This document shows, in pieces, positions 33,169-41,591 of a DNA stretch of 64,000 nucleotides; position 1 is the first letter of the stretch, and the number at the start of each line of letters is the position of its first letter. The translations under genes and the position numbers were made by a program. A model generated the notes under the pieces. It saw nothing but the letters and a program-made list of their open reading frames with translations. It made no database searches and was not told the DNA's origin. This DNA is from Roseococcus pinisoli (GTDB lineage: Bacteria > Pseudomonadota > Alphaproteobacteria > Acetobacterales > Acetobacteraceae): assembly GCF_018413645.1 (NCBI RefSeq), contig NZ_JAHCDA010000002.1:248001-312000 (forward strand), given 5' to 3'.

Positions 33169-34188
33169 ATGAACGCGATCCACAGCTCTCCCGCCCGCGG
33201 CCTGCTCGGCTCCATCGGCGAAACGCCCCTCATCCGCCTGGCGCGCGCGAGCGCGGCCACGGGCTGTGAGATCCTGGGCAAAGCGGAATTCATGAACCCC
33301 GGCGGTTCCGTGAAGGACCGCGCCGGCCTCGCCATCATCGAGGGCGCCATCGCCAAGGGGCAGCTGAAGCCTGGAGGGGTCATCGTGGAGGGCACGGCCG
33401 GCAATACGGGCATCGGCCTCACGCTGGTGGGCAATGCGCTCGGCTATCGCAGCATCATCGTGATGCCGGAGACCCAGAGCCAAGAGAAGATCGACTTCCT
33501 GCGCATGATCGGCGCGGACCTTCGGCTCATCCCGGCCAAGCCGTACAAGGACCCGGGCAACTACGTGCATGTCTCGCGCCGCCTCGCCGAGGAGCTGAAT
33601 GCCGAGAAGCCCGGCAGCGCCGTCTGGGCGAACCAGTTCGACAATCTCGACAATCGCGAGGGCCACCGGCAGACCACGGGCGCCGAGATCCTGCGCCAGG
33701 CCGGCGGCCGGGTGGACGCCTTCACCTGCGCCTGCGGCACCGGCGGCACGCTGGCCGGCGTCGCCTTCGCGCTGAAGGAGGCCGATCCCACCACGCGCAT
33801 CGTGCTGGCCGATCCGCTCGGTTCCGCGCTGTATTCCTGGAAGAAGACCGGCACGCCGGTGATGAGCGAGGGCGGCTCCGTCACCGAGGGCATCGGCCAG
33901 TCCCGCGTGCCGGAGAACCTGCTGGGCGCGCCGATCGACGATGCGCTGCAGGTGACGGACGAGGAAGCGCTCGAGCAGATCTTCGACCTGACGCTGAACG
34001 AAGGCCTCTGCGTCGGCGGCAGCGCCGGCATCAACGTGGCGGCGGCCGTGAAGCTGGCGCGCGAGCTGGGCCCTGGCCACCGCATCGTGACCATCCTTTG
34101 CGACGGCGGCGCGCGCTATCAGTCGAAGCTGTTCAATCCGGAGTTCCTGCGCGGCAAGGGCCTGCCCGTTCCGCCCTGGCTGGCGTGA
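33169..34188 (+). CDS. cysK: Cysteine synthase A (O-acetylserine sulfhydrylase)
   Basis: The 339-residue PLP enzyme makes L-cysteine from O-acetylserine and sulfide. The PLP lysine is in [11 protein letters not shown] (Lys49), the substrate loop is [10 protein letters not shown], and the phosphate-binding loop is [10 protein letters not shown]. It is slightly longer than typical CysK because of its C-terminal segment ([19 protein letters not shown]). Its stop overlaps the GTG start of cysE (GTGA), so substrate producer and consumer are translationally coupled. Confidence 0.95.
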   Translation: MNAIHSSPARGLLGSIGETPLIRLARASAATGCEILGKAEFMNPGGSVKDRAGLAIIEGAIAKGQLKPGGVIVEGTAGNTGIGLTLVGNALGYRSIIVMPETQSQEKIDFLRMIGADLRLIPAKPYKDPGNYVHVSRRLAEELNAEKPGSAVWANQFDNLDNREGHRQTTGAEILRQAGGRVDAFTCACGTGGTLAGVAFALKEADPTTRIVLADPLGSALYSWKKTGTPVMSEGGSVTEGIGQSRVPENLLGAPIDDALQVTDEEALEQIFDLTLNEGLCVGGSAGINVAAAVKLARELGPGHRIVTILCDGGARYQSKLFNPEFLRGKGLPVPPWLA

Positions 34189-34823
34189 GCCTGGAGATCG
34201 TCGAGCTGGGCCGCTCCATCCGGGAGCGTGACCCGGCGCGGCCCTCCTGGCCCGAGGTGATCTTCTCCTATCCCGGCCTGCATGCCGTGCTTTGGCATCG
34301 GGTGGCGCATCGGCTCTGGAGCTGGGGCCTGCGCGGATGGGGGCGCTTCTTCTCCCATCTCGGGCGCATGCTGACGGGGATCGAGATCCACCCGGGCGCG
34401 CGCATCGGGCGGCGGCTCTTCATCGACCATGGCATGGGCGTGGTGATCGGCGAGACCGCGACCGTCGGCGACGACGTGACCATCTATCACGGCGTGACGC
34501 TGGGCGGCCTCTCGCTGAAGCCCGGCAAGCGCCATCCGGACGTGCTGGACGGCGCGGTGATCGGCGCGGGCGCGCAGGTGCTGGGGCCGATCACGGTCGG
34601 TCGCGGGGCGCGGGTCGGGGCCAATGCGGTGGCGGTGGCCTCGGTGCCCGACGGCGTGACGGTGACCGGCATCCCCGCGCGGCCGAGCGGGCCCGGGGCA
34701 CCGCGCACGGCGGGCTATGGCCTGCCGGCGACCCTGGTCGACCCGGTGGGCGAGCGGCTGGCGGCGCTGGAGGCGGAGACGCGCGCGCTGCGCGAGGCCC
34801 TGTCGGCGCGTCGGCCGGGTTGA
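34185..34823 (+). CDS. cysE: Serine O-acetyltransferase
   Basis: The 212-residue enzyme acetylates L-serine to O-acetylserine for CysK. A GTG start at 34185 overlapping the cysK stop is chosen; the protein then begins [24 protein letters not shown]. The left-handed beta-helix of hexapeptide repeats is clear ([39 protein letters not shown]). A helical C-terminal extension of about 35 residues ([19 protein letters not shown]) looks coiled-coil-like and resembles EpsC-type family members. Confidence 0.94.
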   Translation: MSLEIVELGRSIRERDPARPSWPEVIFSYPGLHAVLWHRVAHRLWSWGLRGWGRFFSHLGRMLTGIEIHPGARIGRRLFIDHGMGVVIGETATVGDDVTIYHGVTLGGLSLKPGKRHPDVLDGAVIGAGAQVLGPITVGRGARVGANAVAVASVPDGVTVTGIPARPSGPGAPRTAGYGLPATLVDPVGERLAALEAETRALREALSARRPG

Positions 34824-34833
34824 GGCCCGCCCT

Positions 34834-35103
34834 TCAGCGCCGGAGGAAACGGCAGAGGCGCGACAGTAGGCCGGTCTTCTCCGGCAGGGGGAAGGGATCC
34901 CAGGCGCTGTAGCCGCGCAAGCTTTCGGGCAGCGTCGCGATGACCTCGTCCGGTCCTTCGATGTCCCAGATGAGGACGCAGCAGCCGCAGCCCAGCTGAT
35001 CCGAGACATGGGTAAGGCGGCCTTCCGCCGCCGCCAGCCAGGCTTCCGCGGCCTTGGCCTCGCCGGGCTCGTTCACGTCGGCGATGATGGTGGCGCGCCG
35101 CAC
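34834..35103 (-). CDS. Small cysteine-containing protein of unknown function
   Basis: An 89-residue protein beginning at a GTG (MRRATIIADVNEPGEAKAAEAW). It contains a cysteine cluster, LGCGCCVLIWDIEGPDEV, and a basic C-terminus (LLSRLCRFLRR). There is no signal peptide. It converges on cysE with a 10-bp gap and diverges from the racemase gene. The predicted beta-strand-rich start and Cys-Gly-Cys-Cys motif could bind metal or form a disulfide, but I do not recognise the family. Confidence 0.5.
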   Translation of the reverse strand: MRRATIIADVNEPGEAKAAEAWLAAAEGRLTHVSDQLGCGCCVLIWDIEGPDEVIATLPESLRGYSAWDPFPLPEKTGLLSRLCRFLRR

Positions 35104-35213
35104 CCTCAGGGGCCATTCGGCTTGTGATGGCCGCCGGATTCCGGAAAGTAGGGAAGGCGGGATCCAGGCATGCCGGCAGGCTAGGCCGCGCCGGCGCTAC
35201 GGGGGAAGACAGG

Positions 35214-35906
35214 ATGGCGGGTCATATCGGAATCGTGGGCTGCTCGGCCGAGGGCGCGGCGCTCTGCTACCGCACCATCTGCGTCGAGGGCGCCGAGTTC
35301 TTCGGGCCGCATGGGCATCCCGAGGTCTCCCTGCACACGCATTCCCTGGCCGATTACGTGACGGCGCTGGAGGCCGGCGACCTCGAGGGCGTGGGGCGGC
35401 TGATGCTCTCCTCGGCGGAGAAGCTGGCGCGCGCGGGCGCCGATTTCCTCATCTGCCCGGACAACACCATCCATCAGGCGATGGGCTTCGTTCGGCCACG
35501 CTCCCCGCTGCCCTGGCTGCACATCGCCGAGGTCGTGGCCGAGGAAGCGGCGCGGCGCGAATTCTCCCGCATCGGCATCACCGGGACGACCTGGCTGGTC
35601 GACAGCGCGGTCTATCCCGAGGCGTTTTCCGCGCGCGGGCTGGAGTATCGGCGCCCCCTCGACGCGGAGCGCGACGAGATCGGCCGGATCATCATGGAGG
35701 AGCTGGTGCGCTCGCGCTTCACGGCCGGGCAGGTTCCGTATTTCCAGCAGGTGATGGCGCGCATGAAGGGCGAGGGCTGCGACGCGGTGGTGCTGGGCTG
35801 CACGGAGATTCCGCTCATCATGGACGATACGAACTCGCCGCTGCCGACACTGGATTCCACGCGGCTGCTGGCCCGGGCCGCGCTGCGCCGGGCGACCGCG
35901 GCATGA
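35214..35906 (+). CDS. Aspartate/glutamate racemase family protein
   Basis: The 230-residue protein has the complete two-cysteine active site of the amino-acid racemase family: Cys81 in LICPDNTIHQAM and Cys196 in VVLGCTEIPLIM. It starts at the ATG at 35214 (MAGHIGIVGCSAEGAALCYR); the earlier in-frame codons do not resemble the family. Its stop overlaps the start of the D-cysteine desulfhydrase-like gene as ATGA, so the pair is made together, which suggests a shared D-amino-acid pathway. The true substrate is not certain. Confidence 0.9.
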   Translation: MAGHIGIVGCSAEGAALCYRTICVEGAEFFGPHGHPEVSLHTHSLADYVTALEAGDLEGVGRLMLSSAEKLARAGADFLICPDNTIHQAMGFVRPRSPLPWLHIAEVVAEEAARREFSRIGITGTTWLVDSAVYPEAFSARGLEYRRPLDAERDEIGRIIMEELVRSRFTAGQVPYFQQVMARMKGEGCDAVVLGCTEIPLIMDDTNSPLPTLDSTRLLARAALRRATAA

Positions 35907-36916
35907 GCGACGCCCTGGCCCGGCTGCGCGAATTGCCCCGTGTGCCCCTCGCGCATCTGCCGACGCGGATGGAGGCCATGCCGCGCCTCGGCGCCCATCT
36001 CGGCCTCGCCGGGCTGCACGTGAAGCGCGACGACACCACGGGCCTCGGCCTCGGCGGCAACAAGGTGCGCAAGCTGGAATTCGATCTCGCGGCGGCGCTG
36101 GCGGCCGAGGCGGATTGCGTCGTCTGCGGCGGGGTCGTGCAGTCCAACACGGCGCGGCAGGTGGCGGCGGCCTGCGCGAAGCTCGGCATCGAATGCCATC
36201 TCGGCATCATGCGCGGGCGCCTCGCGCGCACGGAGCCGGGTTACGAGGAAACCGGCAATATCCTGCTGGACCGGCTTTACGGCGCCGTCATCCACGACAT
36301 TCCCTGGGACGAGGACCGCAACCGGCGGCTGCGCCTGATCGTCGAGGAGCTGCGCGCGGCGGGGCGCCGGCCCTACCTCGTGCCCTATGGCGCCTCGGAC
36401 GCGCTAGGAGCGATGGGCTATGTCCTCGCCGCCGAGGAGATCGTGCGCGACTGCCCCGACGTCGCCTGGATCGTCCATGGCAGCGGCAGCGCCGGCACCC
36501 AGGCCGGGCTCGTGGCCGGCCTGCTGGCGCTGGGCCATCCGGCGCGCGTCATCGGCATCGACGTGGACGCCCAGCCGGAGCGCGTGGAGGCAGACGTCTG
36601 CCGCGTGGGGCGCGAGGCGGCGGGGCTGCTCGGCGTGGGGGATCGCTGGTCGGACGAGCTGGTCGAGGTGGCGGTGGGCTGGAGCGCCGGCGCCTATGGC
36701 CAGGCCGATGCGACGACCGAGGAGGCGATCCGCCTCGCCGCGCGGCTGGAAGCGCTGGCCCTCGACCCCGTCTATTCGGGCAAGGGCATGGCCGGGCTGA
36801 TCGGCCTGGCGCGGGCAGGGCGCTTCGCGGCCGGCGGTCCCGTCGTGTGGATCCATACCGGGGGCAGCCCCGGCATCTTCGCCTATCCGGAAACGATGGC
36901 GCGGCTCTCGGCCTGA
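35903..36916 (+). CDS. D-cysteine desulfhydrase / ACC deaminase family PLP enzyme
   Basis: The 337-residue fold-type II PLP enzyme has its Schiff-base lysine in LGGNKVRKLEFDL (Lys54), the QSNTARQVAAACAKLG loop and the GSGSAGTQAGLVAG phosphate site. This family includes D-cysteine desulfhydrase (DcyD) and 1-aminocyclopropane-1-carboxylate deaminase. The coupling to a racemase and the nearby cysK-cysE make D-cysteine or a related D-amino acid a good guess. The frame is open far upstream, but 35903 (ATGA overlap) is the correct start. Confidence 0.9.
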   Translation: MSDALARLRELPRVPLAHLPTRMEAMPRLGAHLGLAGLHVKRDDTTGLGLGGNKVRKLEFDLAAALAAEADCVVCGGVVQSNTARQVAAACAKLGIECHLGIMRGRLARTEPGYEETGNILLDRLYGAVIHDIPWDEDRNRRLRLIVEELRAAGRRPYLVPYGASDALGAMGYVLAAEEIVRDCPDVAWIVHGSGSAGTQAGLVAGLLALGHPARVIGIDVDAQPERVEADVCRVGREAAGLLGVGDRWSDELVEVAVGWSAGAYGQADATTEEAIRLAARLEALALDPVYSGKGMAGLIGLARAGRFAAGGPVVWIHTGGSPGIFAYPETMARLSA

Positions 36917-36937
36917 GGCCGGGGCCGCGCCGCCGGC

Positions 36938-37957
36938 TCAGTCGATGGCGATGACGAGCTTGCCGAAGTTCTTCCCCTTCAGCAGGCCGATGAAGGCTTC
37001 CGGCGCGTTCGGGAGACCCTGCACCACGTCCTCCTTCCAGACGAGCTTCTTGCTCTTCATCAGCCCCAGCACCTCGGCGCGGAACTGCGGGTAGAGCTGC
37101 CAGCCCTTGTCGCTGACGATGAAGCCCTGGATGCGCAGCCGCTTGCGCACCACGGGGCCGAGATTCGGCCCGGCAGGCGCGCCCTTCGCGTCGGCGCCCG
37201 GGGCCTGGTTGTACTGCGCGATCATGCCGCACATCACCATGCGCCCGAAGTCGCGGAAGCGCGGGAAGACCGCTTCCTGCACATGGCCGCCGACATTCTC
37301 CCAATAGACGTCGATGCCCTCGGGGCAGGCAGCGTCGAGCTGCGCATCGAGGTCGCCGCGATGGTCGAGGCAGGCGTCGAAGCCGAGCTCGTCCTTCACG
37401 AAGGCGCATTTCGCCGCGCCGCCGGCGATGCCGATCACGCGCGCGCCGCGCGCCTTGGCGATCTGGCCGGCCACCTGGCCCACCGCGCCGGAGGCCGCGC
37501 TGATGACGACCGTCTCGCCCGCCTTCGGCTCGCCGATCTCCTCCAGCCCGTACCAGGCCGTCAGCCCCGGCATGCCGAGCACGCCGAGATTGGCCGAGAG
37601 CGGCGCCTCCGCCGGATCCACCTTGCGCAGGCGCGCGGCCTCGACGGCGCAGAAGCGCTGCCAGCCATAGCCGCCCATCACCGTGTCGCCGGCCTTGAAG
37701 TCCGGATGGTTGGAGGCCACGACCTCGCCGACCGTCATGCCCTCCATCACCGCGCCGAGCTCGACGGGCTTTGAATAGCTCTTCGCGTCGCTCATCCGGC
37801 CGCGCATATAGGGGTCGAGGCTGAGGAAGCGCGCGCGCACCAGCACCTCACCCGGGCCGGGGGACGGCACGGCCGTCTCCACGATCTCGAAATCGTCGGC
37901 CACCGGTTCGCCCACGGGGCGCCGGCGCAGCAGGACCTGGAGATTCTTTTCGCTCAT
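36938..37957 (-). CDS. NADP-dependent oxidoreductase (CurA/leukotriene B4 dehydrogenase-like MDR)
   Basis: The 339-residue medium-chain reductase belongs to the group of E. coli CurA (curcumin reductase) and alkenal/one reductases. Motifs are LSLDPYMRGRMSDAKSY in the N-terminal domain and VVISAASGAVGQVAGQIAKA in the NADPH-binding domain; VDVYWENVGG-like IDVYWENVGGHVQEAV is characteristic of this subfamily. The start at 37957 overlaps the aroKB stop as ATGA and has AAGGA 8 bp upstream, so the two genes are coupled although their functions look unrelated. Confidence 0.93.
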   Translation of the reverse strand: MSEKNLQVLLRRRPVGEPVADDFEIVETAVPSPGPGEVLVRARFLSLDPYMRGRMSDAKSYSKPVELGAVMEGMTVGEVVASNHPDFKAGDTVMGGYGWQRFCAVEAARLRKVDPAEAPLSANLGVLGMPGLTAWYGLEEIGEPKAGETVVISAASGAVGQVAGQIAKARGARVIGIAGGAAKCAFVKDELGFDACLDHRGDLDAQLDAACPEGIDVYWENVGGHVQEAVFPRFRDFGRMVMCGMIAQYNQAPGADAKGAPAGPNLGPVVRKRLRIQGFIVSDKGWQLYPQFRAEVLGLMKSKKLVWKEDVVQGLPNAPEAFIGLLKGKNFGKLVIAID

Positions 37958-39660
37958 GGGGCGCATCCTTCGTCGGTGAGCAGCGTGCGGACCATCTCTT
38001 CGGACACCCCGCTCTCGGTGAATACATCGCCGGGCGCGCGCAGCAGCACGAAGCGCATCGCGCCGTCCCGGGCCTTCTTGTCCGCGCGCATGCGCGCCAT
38101 CAGCCGGCCGATGGAGAAGCGGCGAGGCAGGTCGGCGATCCGCACCGGCAGGCCGACCTCGCGCAGATGCTCGCGCACCCGGCCCGGCATCTCCTGCGAG
38201 CAGAGCCCGAGGCGCGCGGAAAGCTCGGTCGCGAGACCGAGGCCGATCGCCACCGCCTCGCCATGCAGCAGCTGGCCGCTATAGCCGCACTCAGCCTCCA
38301 GCGCGTGGCCGAAGGTGTGGCCCAGGTTGAGCAGGGCCCGGCCGCCCTCGGCCTTGGTCTCGAACTCGTCCTCGGTAACGACGGCGGATTTCAGCTTGCA
38401 GCTTTCCAGCACCGCATGGGCCAGCGCCTCGGGATCGCCCTTCATCGCGCGCGGCCCGTCCGTCTCGCACCAGTCCCAGAGCGGGCCCTGCAGCAGTCCA
38501 TGCTTAGCGACCTCGGCCCAGCCGGCGCGCAGCTCGCGGATCGGCAGCGTGCGCAGCACGGAGGTATCGGCCAGCACCAGCTTCGGCTGATGGAAGGCGC
38601 CGACCAGGTTCTTGCCCTGCGAGGTGTTGATGCCCGTCTTGCCGCCGACCGAGCTGTCGACCTGGGCGAGCAGGGTGGTCGGGCACTGCACGAAGGGCAG
38701 GCCGCGCAGCACCGAGGCGGCCGCGTAGCCCGCCAGGTCGCCGACGACGCCGCCGCCCAGCGCCAGCACCGCCAGCCGCCGATCGGCCTTGGCGGAAAGG
38801 GTCTGGTCCACCACGCGCTCGAAATGCTGGAAGGATTTACTGGCCTCGCCCGGCGGCACGAGGATTTCCGCCGCCACGGTGAAGCCCGCATCGGCCAGTG
38901 ATTCGCGCAGCGTGGGCAGGTGCAGCGGCGCCACGGACTGGTCGCTGACGATGACGACGCGCCGGCCCTCCAGCCGCTGCGCCATCTCGGCGCCGGCGCG
39001 TCGCAGCACGCCCTCGCCGATCACGATGTCGTAGGCCTTCTGCGAGAGCGCGACGCGCAGGCGCTCGGGCGGCCGATGGGCCGCGATGGCGTCGGCCGCG
39101 CGGCGGGTGGTCACGTCGGGATGTTCGTCGGAACAGAGAAGGGTCACATCGGCCTCAGCATAGGCGGGGTGGCGCGCGGTCATCAGGCGCTCCAGCACCT
39201 CGCGCGGATCGGCATTCACGAACATCGGCCGGTGGTCCCGGCCGACGACACGGCGCAGGAGAGTGGAAAGCCGGCATTTCAGCCAAACGGAGGTCGCCCC
39301 CGATTCGCGCACGACGCAGCGCGTGCTCGAATCGGCGAAGGCGCCGCCGCCGGTGGCCAGCACCAGCGGCTCGGACCCGTTCAGCAGGCGCGAAATGACG
39401 CGCCTTTCCCCCTCGCGGAAATGCGCCTCGCCGTAGCGTGCGAAGATCTCGGAGATGGGAATGCCCGCGGCCGCCTCGATCTCGGTATCGGCGTCGCGGA
39501 AGGGGATGCCCCAATGGGCGGCCAGGCGGCGGCCGATGGAGGACTTTCCGGCGCCGGGCATGCCGACGAGCACGACGCTGCCCTTCGGCTGGCGTTGCGG
39601 GATGCTGGAAGCGGTTTCGGGCTGGGCGAGGTTGCGTGACACGGTCCGCAAAGGTAGCAC
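37954..39660 (-). CDS. aroKB: Bifunctional shikimate kinase / 3-dehydroquinate synthase (AroK-AroB fusion)
   Basis: The 568-residue protein fuses two shikimate-pathway enzymes. Residues about 25-190 are shikimate kinase, with Walker A GMPGAGKSS (33-41), the shikimate-binding DADTEIE and the GGGAF loop. From about 200 on it is 3-dehydroquinate synthase, with LALGGGVVGDLAGYAAA, QVDSSVGGKTGIN and the zinc-site histidines in NLGHTFGHALE and LLHGEAVAIG. Start candidates are GTG at 39660 (GGAGG 2 bp upstream) and TTG at 39651 (better spacing). It is 34 bp from the divergent small membrane protein gene. Confidence 0.95.
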   Translation of the reverse strand: MLPLRTVSRNLAQPETASSIPQRQPKGSVVLVGMPGAGKSSIGRRLAAHWGIPFRDADTEIEAAAGIPISEIFARYGEAHFREGERRVISRLLNGSEPLVLATGGGAFADSSTRCVVRESGATSVWLKCRLSTLLRRVVGRDHRPMFVNADPREVLERLMTARHPAYAEADVTLLCSDEHPDVTTRRAADAIAAHRPPERLRVALSQKAYDIVIGEGVLRRAGAEMAQRLEGRRVVIVSDQSVAPLHLPTLRESLADAGFTVAAEILVPPGEASKSFQHFERVVDQTLSAKADRRLAVLALGGGVVGDLAGYAAASVLRGLPFVQCPTTLLAQVDSSVGGKTGINTSQGKNLVGAFHQPKLVLADTSVLRTLPIRELRAGWAEVAKHGLLQGPLWDWCETDGPRAMKGDPEALAHAVLESCKLKSAVVTEDEFETKAEGGRALLNLGHTFGHALEAECGYSGQLLHGEAVAIGLGLATELSARLGLCSQEMPGRVREHLREVGLPVRIADLPRRFSIGRLMARMRADKKARDGAMRFVLLRAPGDVFTESGVSEEMVRTLLTDEGCAP

Positions 39661-39694
39661 AGCCTCCCATCAGCGCGAGGGGACGCCTTACTCC

Positions 39695-39841
39695 ATGTTC
39701 CGACGGCCGCTTCTCACTCTTCTCTTCATCCTTGTCGTGATCGGCGGGCTCGGGCTGCTGGCGCTCGGCGCCTTCCCGCCCGCGGTGAACACGGTGCCGG
39801 TTGAACGGACCCTGCCCAACGACCGCTTCCAGGTGCGGTGA
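39695..39841 (+). CDS. Small single-pass membrane protein upstream of xerD
   Basis: A 48-residue protein with one strong transmembrane helix (LLTLLFILVVIGGLGLLALGA, about residues 6-26) and a short polar tail (VPVERTLPNDRFQVR). Its stop (TGA at 39839) overlaps the GTG start of xerD, so translation is probably coupled. The upstream gap to aroKB is only 34 bp, making a very compact divergent promoter. Function unknown. Confidence 0.65.
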   Translation: MFRRPLLTLLFILVVIGGLGLLALGAFPPAVNTVPVERTLPNDRFQVR

Positions 39842-40725
39842 GCCCCTATCTCGAATCCTTCCTGGAGATGATGTCCGCCGAACGCGGCGCCTCTCCCAAT
39901 ACCCTGCTCGCCTATCGGGCCGACCTGGTCGACGCGCTCGGATATCTCGGCGCGGGGGCCGAGAAGGCGGGGCCCGACGAGCTGCGCGCCTGGCTCGCGA
40001 CCCAGGCGGGCTTCTCGGCGCGCACCCAGGCGCGGCGGCTTTCGTCGCTGCGGCAATTCTATCGCTTCATCGCCCGCGAGGGCCTGCGCACCGACGACCC
40101 GACCGAGCTGCTCGACAGCCCCAAGGCGCCGGCCTCGCTTCCCAAGGCGTTGAGCGAGGCCGACATCGCGCAGCTCATCGAGGGCGCGTCGAAGCTGCCC
40201 ACGGCGCAATCCGCCATCGCGACCGCCGCCATCGAGCTGCTTTACGCTTCGGGTCTGCGCGTGACGGAGCTGGTCACGCTGCCGGCCGGCATGCTGCGCG
40301 CGGAGGAGCCGCTGGTGACCGTGCGCGGCAAGGGCCAGAAGGAGCGACTGGTTCCGATCTCGCGCCGGGCGCGGGAGGCGGCCGCCGCGGCACAGGCCAC
40401 GCTGAAGCCGCTGGGGAAGGGCAGGGTGACCGCGCGGAAATGGCTGCTGCCCTCGCGCGGCGCCAATGGCCATCTGACGCGCCAGGGCGTGGGGCTGCTG
40501 CTGAAGCAGGCGGCGCTGGCCGGGGGGCTGGACCCCGCCAAGGTGAGCCCGCACGTGCTGCGCCATTCCTTCGCGACGCATCTCCTTTCGCGGGGCGCCG
40601 ACCTGCGGGCGCTGCAGACCCTGCTTGGCCACGCCGATATCGCGACGACGCAGATCTACACGCGCGTCCTCGAGGAGCGGCTGCGCGCGGTGGTCGAGGA
40701 GCACCATCCGCTGGCGCGAGGCTGA
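39838..40725 (+). CDS. xerD: Tyrosine recombinase XerD
   Basis: The 295-residue recombinase resolves chromosome dimers with XerC at dif. A SAM-like N-terminal domain (LESFLEMMSAERGASPNTLLAYRADL) precedes the catalytic domain with all active residues: Arg in ASGLRVTEL, a Lys in VRGKGQKER, the HVLRHSFATHLL box, His in LLGHADIATTQIYTRV and the nucleophilic Tyr in the same segment. It begins with GTG overlapping the small membrane protein's stop. No dif-like site was identified. Confidence 0.94.
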   Translation: MSPYLESFLEMMSAERGASPNTLLAYRADLVDALGYLGAGAEKAGPDELRAWLATQAGFSARTQARRLSSLRQFYRFIAREGLRTDDPTELLDSPKAPASLPKALSEADIAQLIEGASKLPTAQSAIATAAIELLYASGLRVTELVTLPAGMLRAEEPLVTVRGKGQKERLVPISRRAREAAAAAQATLKPLGKGRVTARKWLLPSRGANGHLTRQGVGLLLKQAALAGGLDPAKVSPHVLRHSFATHLLSRGADLRALQTLLGHADIATTQIYTRVLEERLRAVVEEHHPLARG

Positions 40726-40801
40726 GCCCGCCGGCCGATCCGATACCGCCCCACGTGTTTCGGCTTGCGCCCCGGCTTTCCCGGGAGGCAGGCTTCGCCT
40801 G

Positions 40802-41578
40802 ATGCTGCTTCCCGTGCTCCTGGCCATCGGCGCCATTGTCTTTGCCGCTGGCCTCGGCGTCGCGATCTACCGCCTGTCGCACCGTTTCTGGCCGGCCACC
40901 GACCGGGACGGGATGGACCTCACCTCGGTCATCATCGTCCGCATCGGCATCCTGCACGCGCTGATCGTGGCGCTCGCCTTCACCGAGGTGAAGCAGAACG
41001 AGATGCATGCGCGCCAGCTCGTGGCCGAGGAGGCCGTGACGGTGGCCAATGTCTTCTACGACCTGGAGCGGTTCAACGAGGCAGTGACCTTGCCGGCGCG
41101 GCAGCTCGTGGTCCGCTATGCGCGCGACGTCGTCCATGGCGACTGGCCGGAGCTCGCGGCGCGCGGGCGGCTCAGCGAGCAGGCCTGGACCAGCTGGCGC
41201 GTGCTGCTCGAATCCGTGCTGGCCCTGGAGCCGCGGGACCGGCGGCAGAACCTCATCCATGCGCGAATGCTGGAAAACACCTGGAAGCTGGAGGAGCAGC
41301 GGCAGCGGCGAGGCTCGGACGCCCATGCCGCGCCGCATCCGGTCTTCTGGTTCACCTCGATCGCCGGGCTGATGGTCATCTGCGCCTGCCTCGCGCCCTA
41401 TCCGGCGCGCCGCTCGACCGAGCTGCTGGTCGCGGCCTTCTCCGGCTTCACCGGCGTGGTGGTCTATTTCGCCTACGACGTGACGACGCCGTTCAACGGG
41501 CTATGGCCCCTGACGCCGGCCGGCCTGCTGGATTTCCTTCAGCAGGCCCGACCCGCCGCGGTGCTGGCGGGGCTCTGA
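40802..41578 (+). CDS. DUF4239-like (bestrophin-type) membrane protein
   Basis: The 258-residue protein has an N-terminal transmembrane helix (LLAIGAIVFAAGLGVAIYRL), a second hydrophobic region around VIIVRIGILHALIVALAFTEV, a central helical soluble domain beginning EVKQNEMHARQLVAEEAVTVANVFYDLERF, and two C-terminal helices (WFTSIAGLMVICACLAP, LLVAAFSGFTGVVVYFAYDV). This layout matches the uncharacterised DUF4239 family, related to bestrophin-like proteins. The ATG at 40802 is chosen from the membrane topology; the frame is open earlier. It converges with the XRE gene. Confidence 0.75.
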   Translation: MLLPVLLAIGAIVFAAGLGVAIYRLSHRFWPATDRDGMDLTSVIIVRIGILHALIVALAFTEVKQNEMHARQLVAEEAVTVANVFYDLERFNEAVTLPARQLVVRYARDVVHGDWPELAARGRLSEQAWTSWRVLLESVLALEPRDRRQNLIHARMLENTWKLEEQRQRRGSDAHAAPHPVFWFTSIAGLMVICACLAPYPARRSTELLVAAFSGFTGVVVYFAYDVTTPFNGLWPLTPAGLLDFLQQARPAAVLAGL

Positions 41579-41591
41579 GCCCCGCGCCGGC

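Noticed and set aside
35054-36916. A 620-codon open frame covering the D-cysteine desulfhydrase gene
   Set aside because: Only the part from 35903 resembles a protein family; the upstream part is the shifted frame of the racemase gene kept open by high GC.
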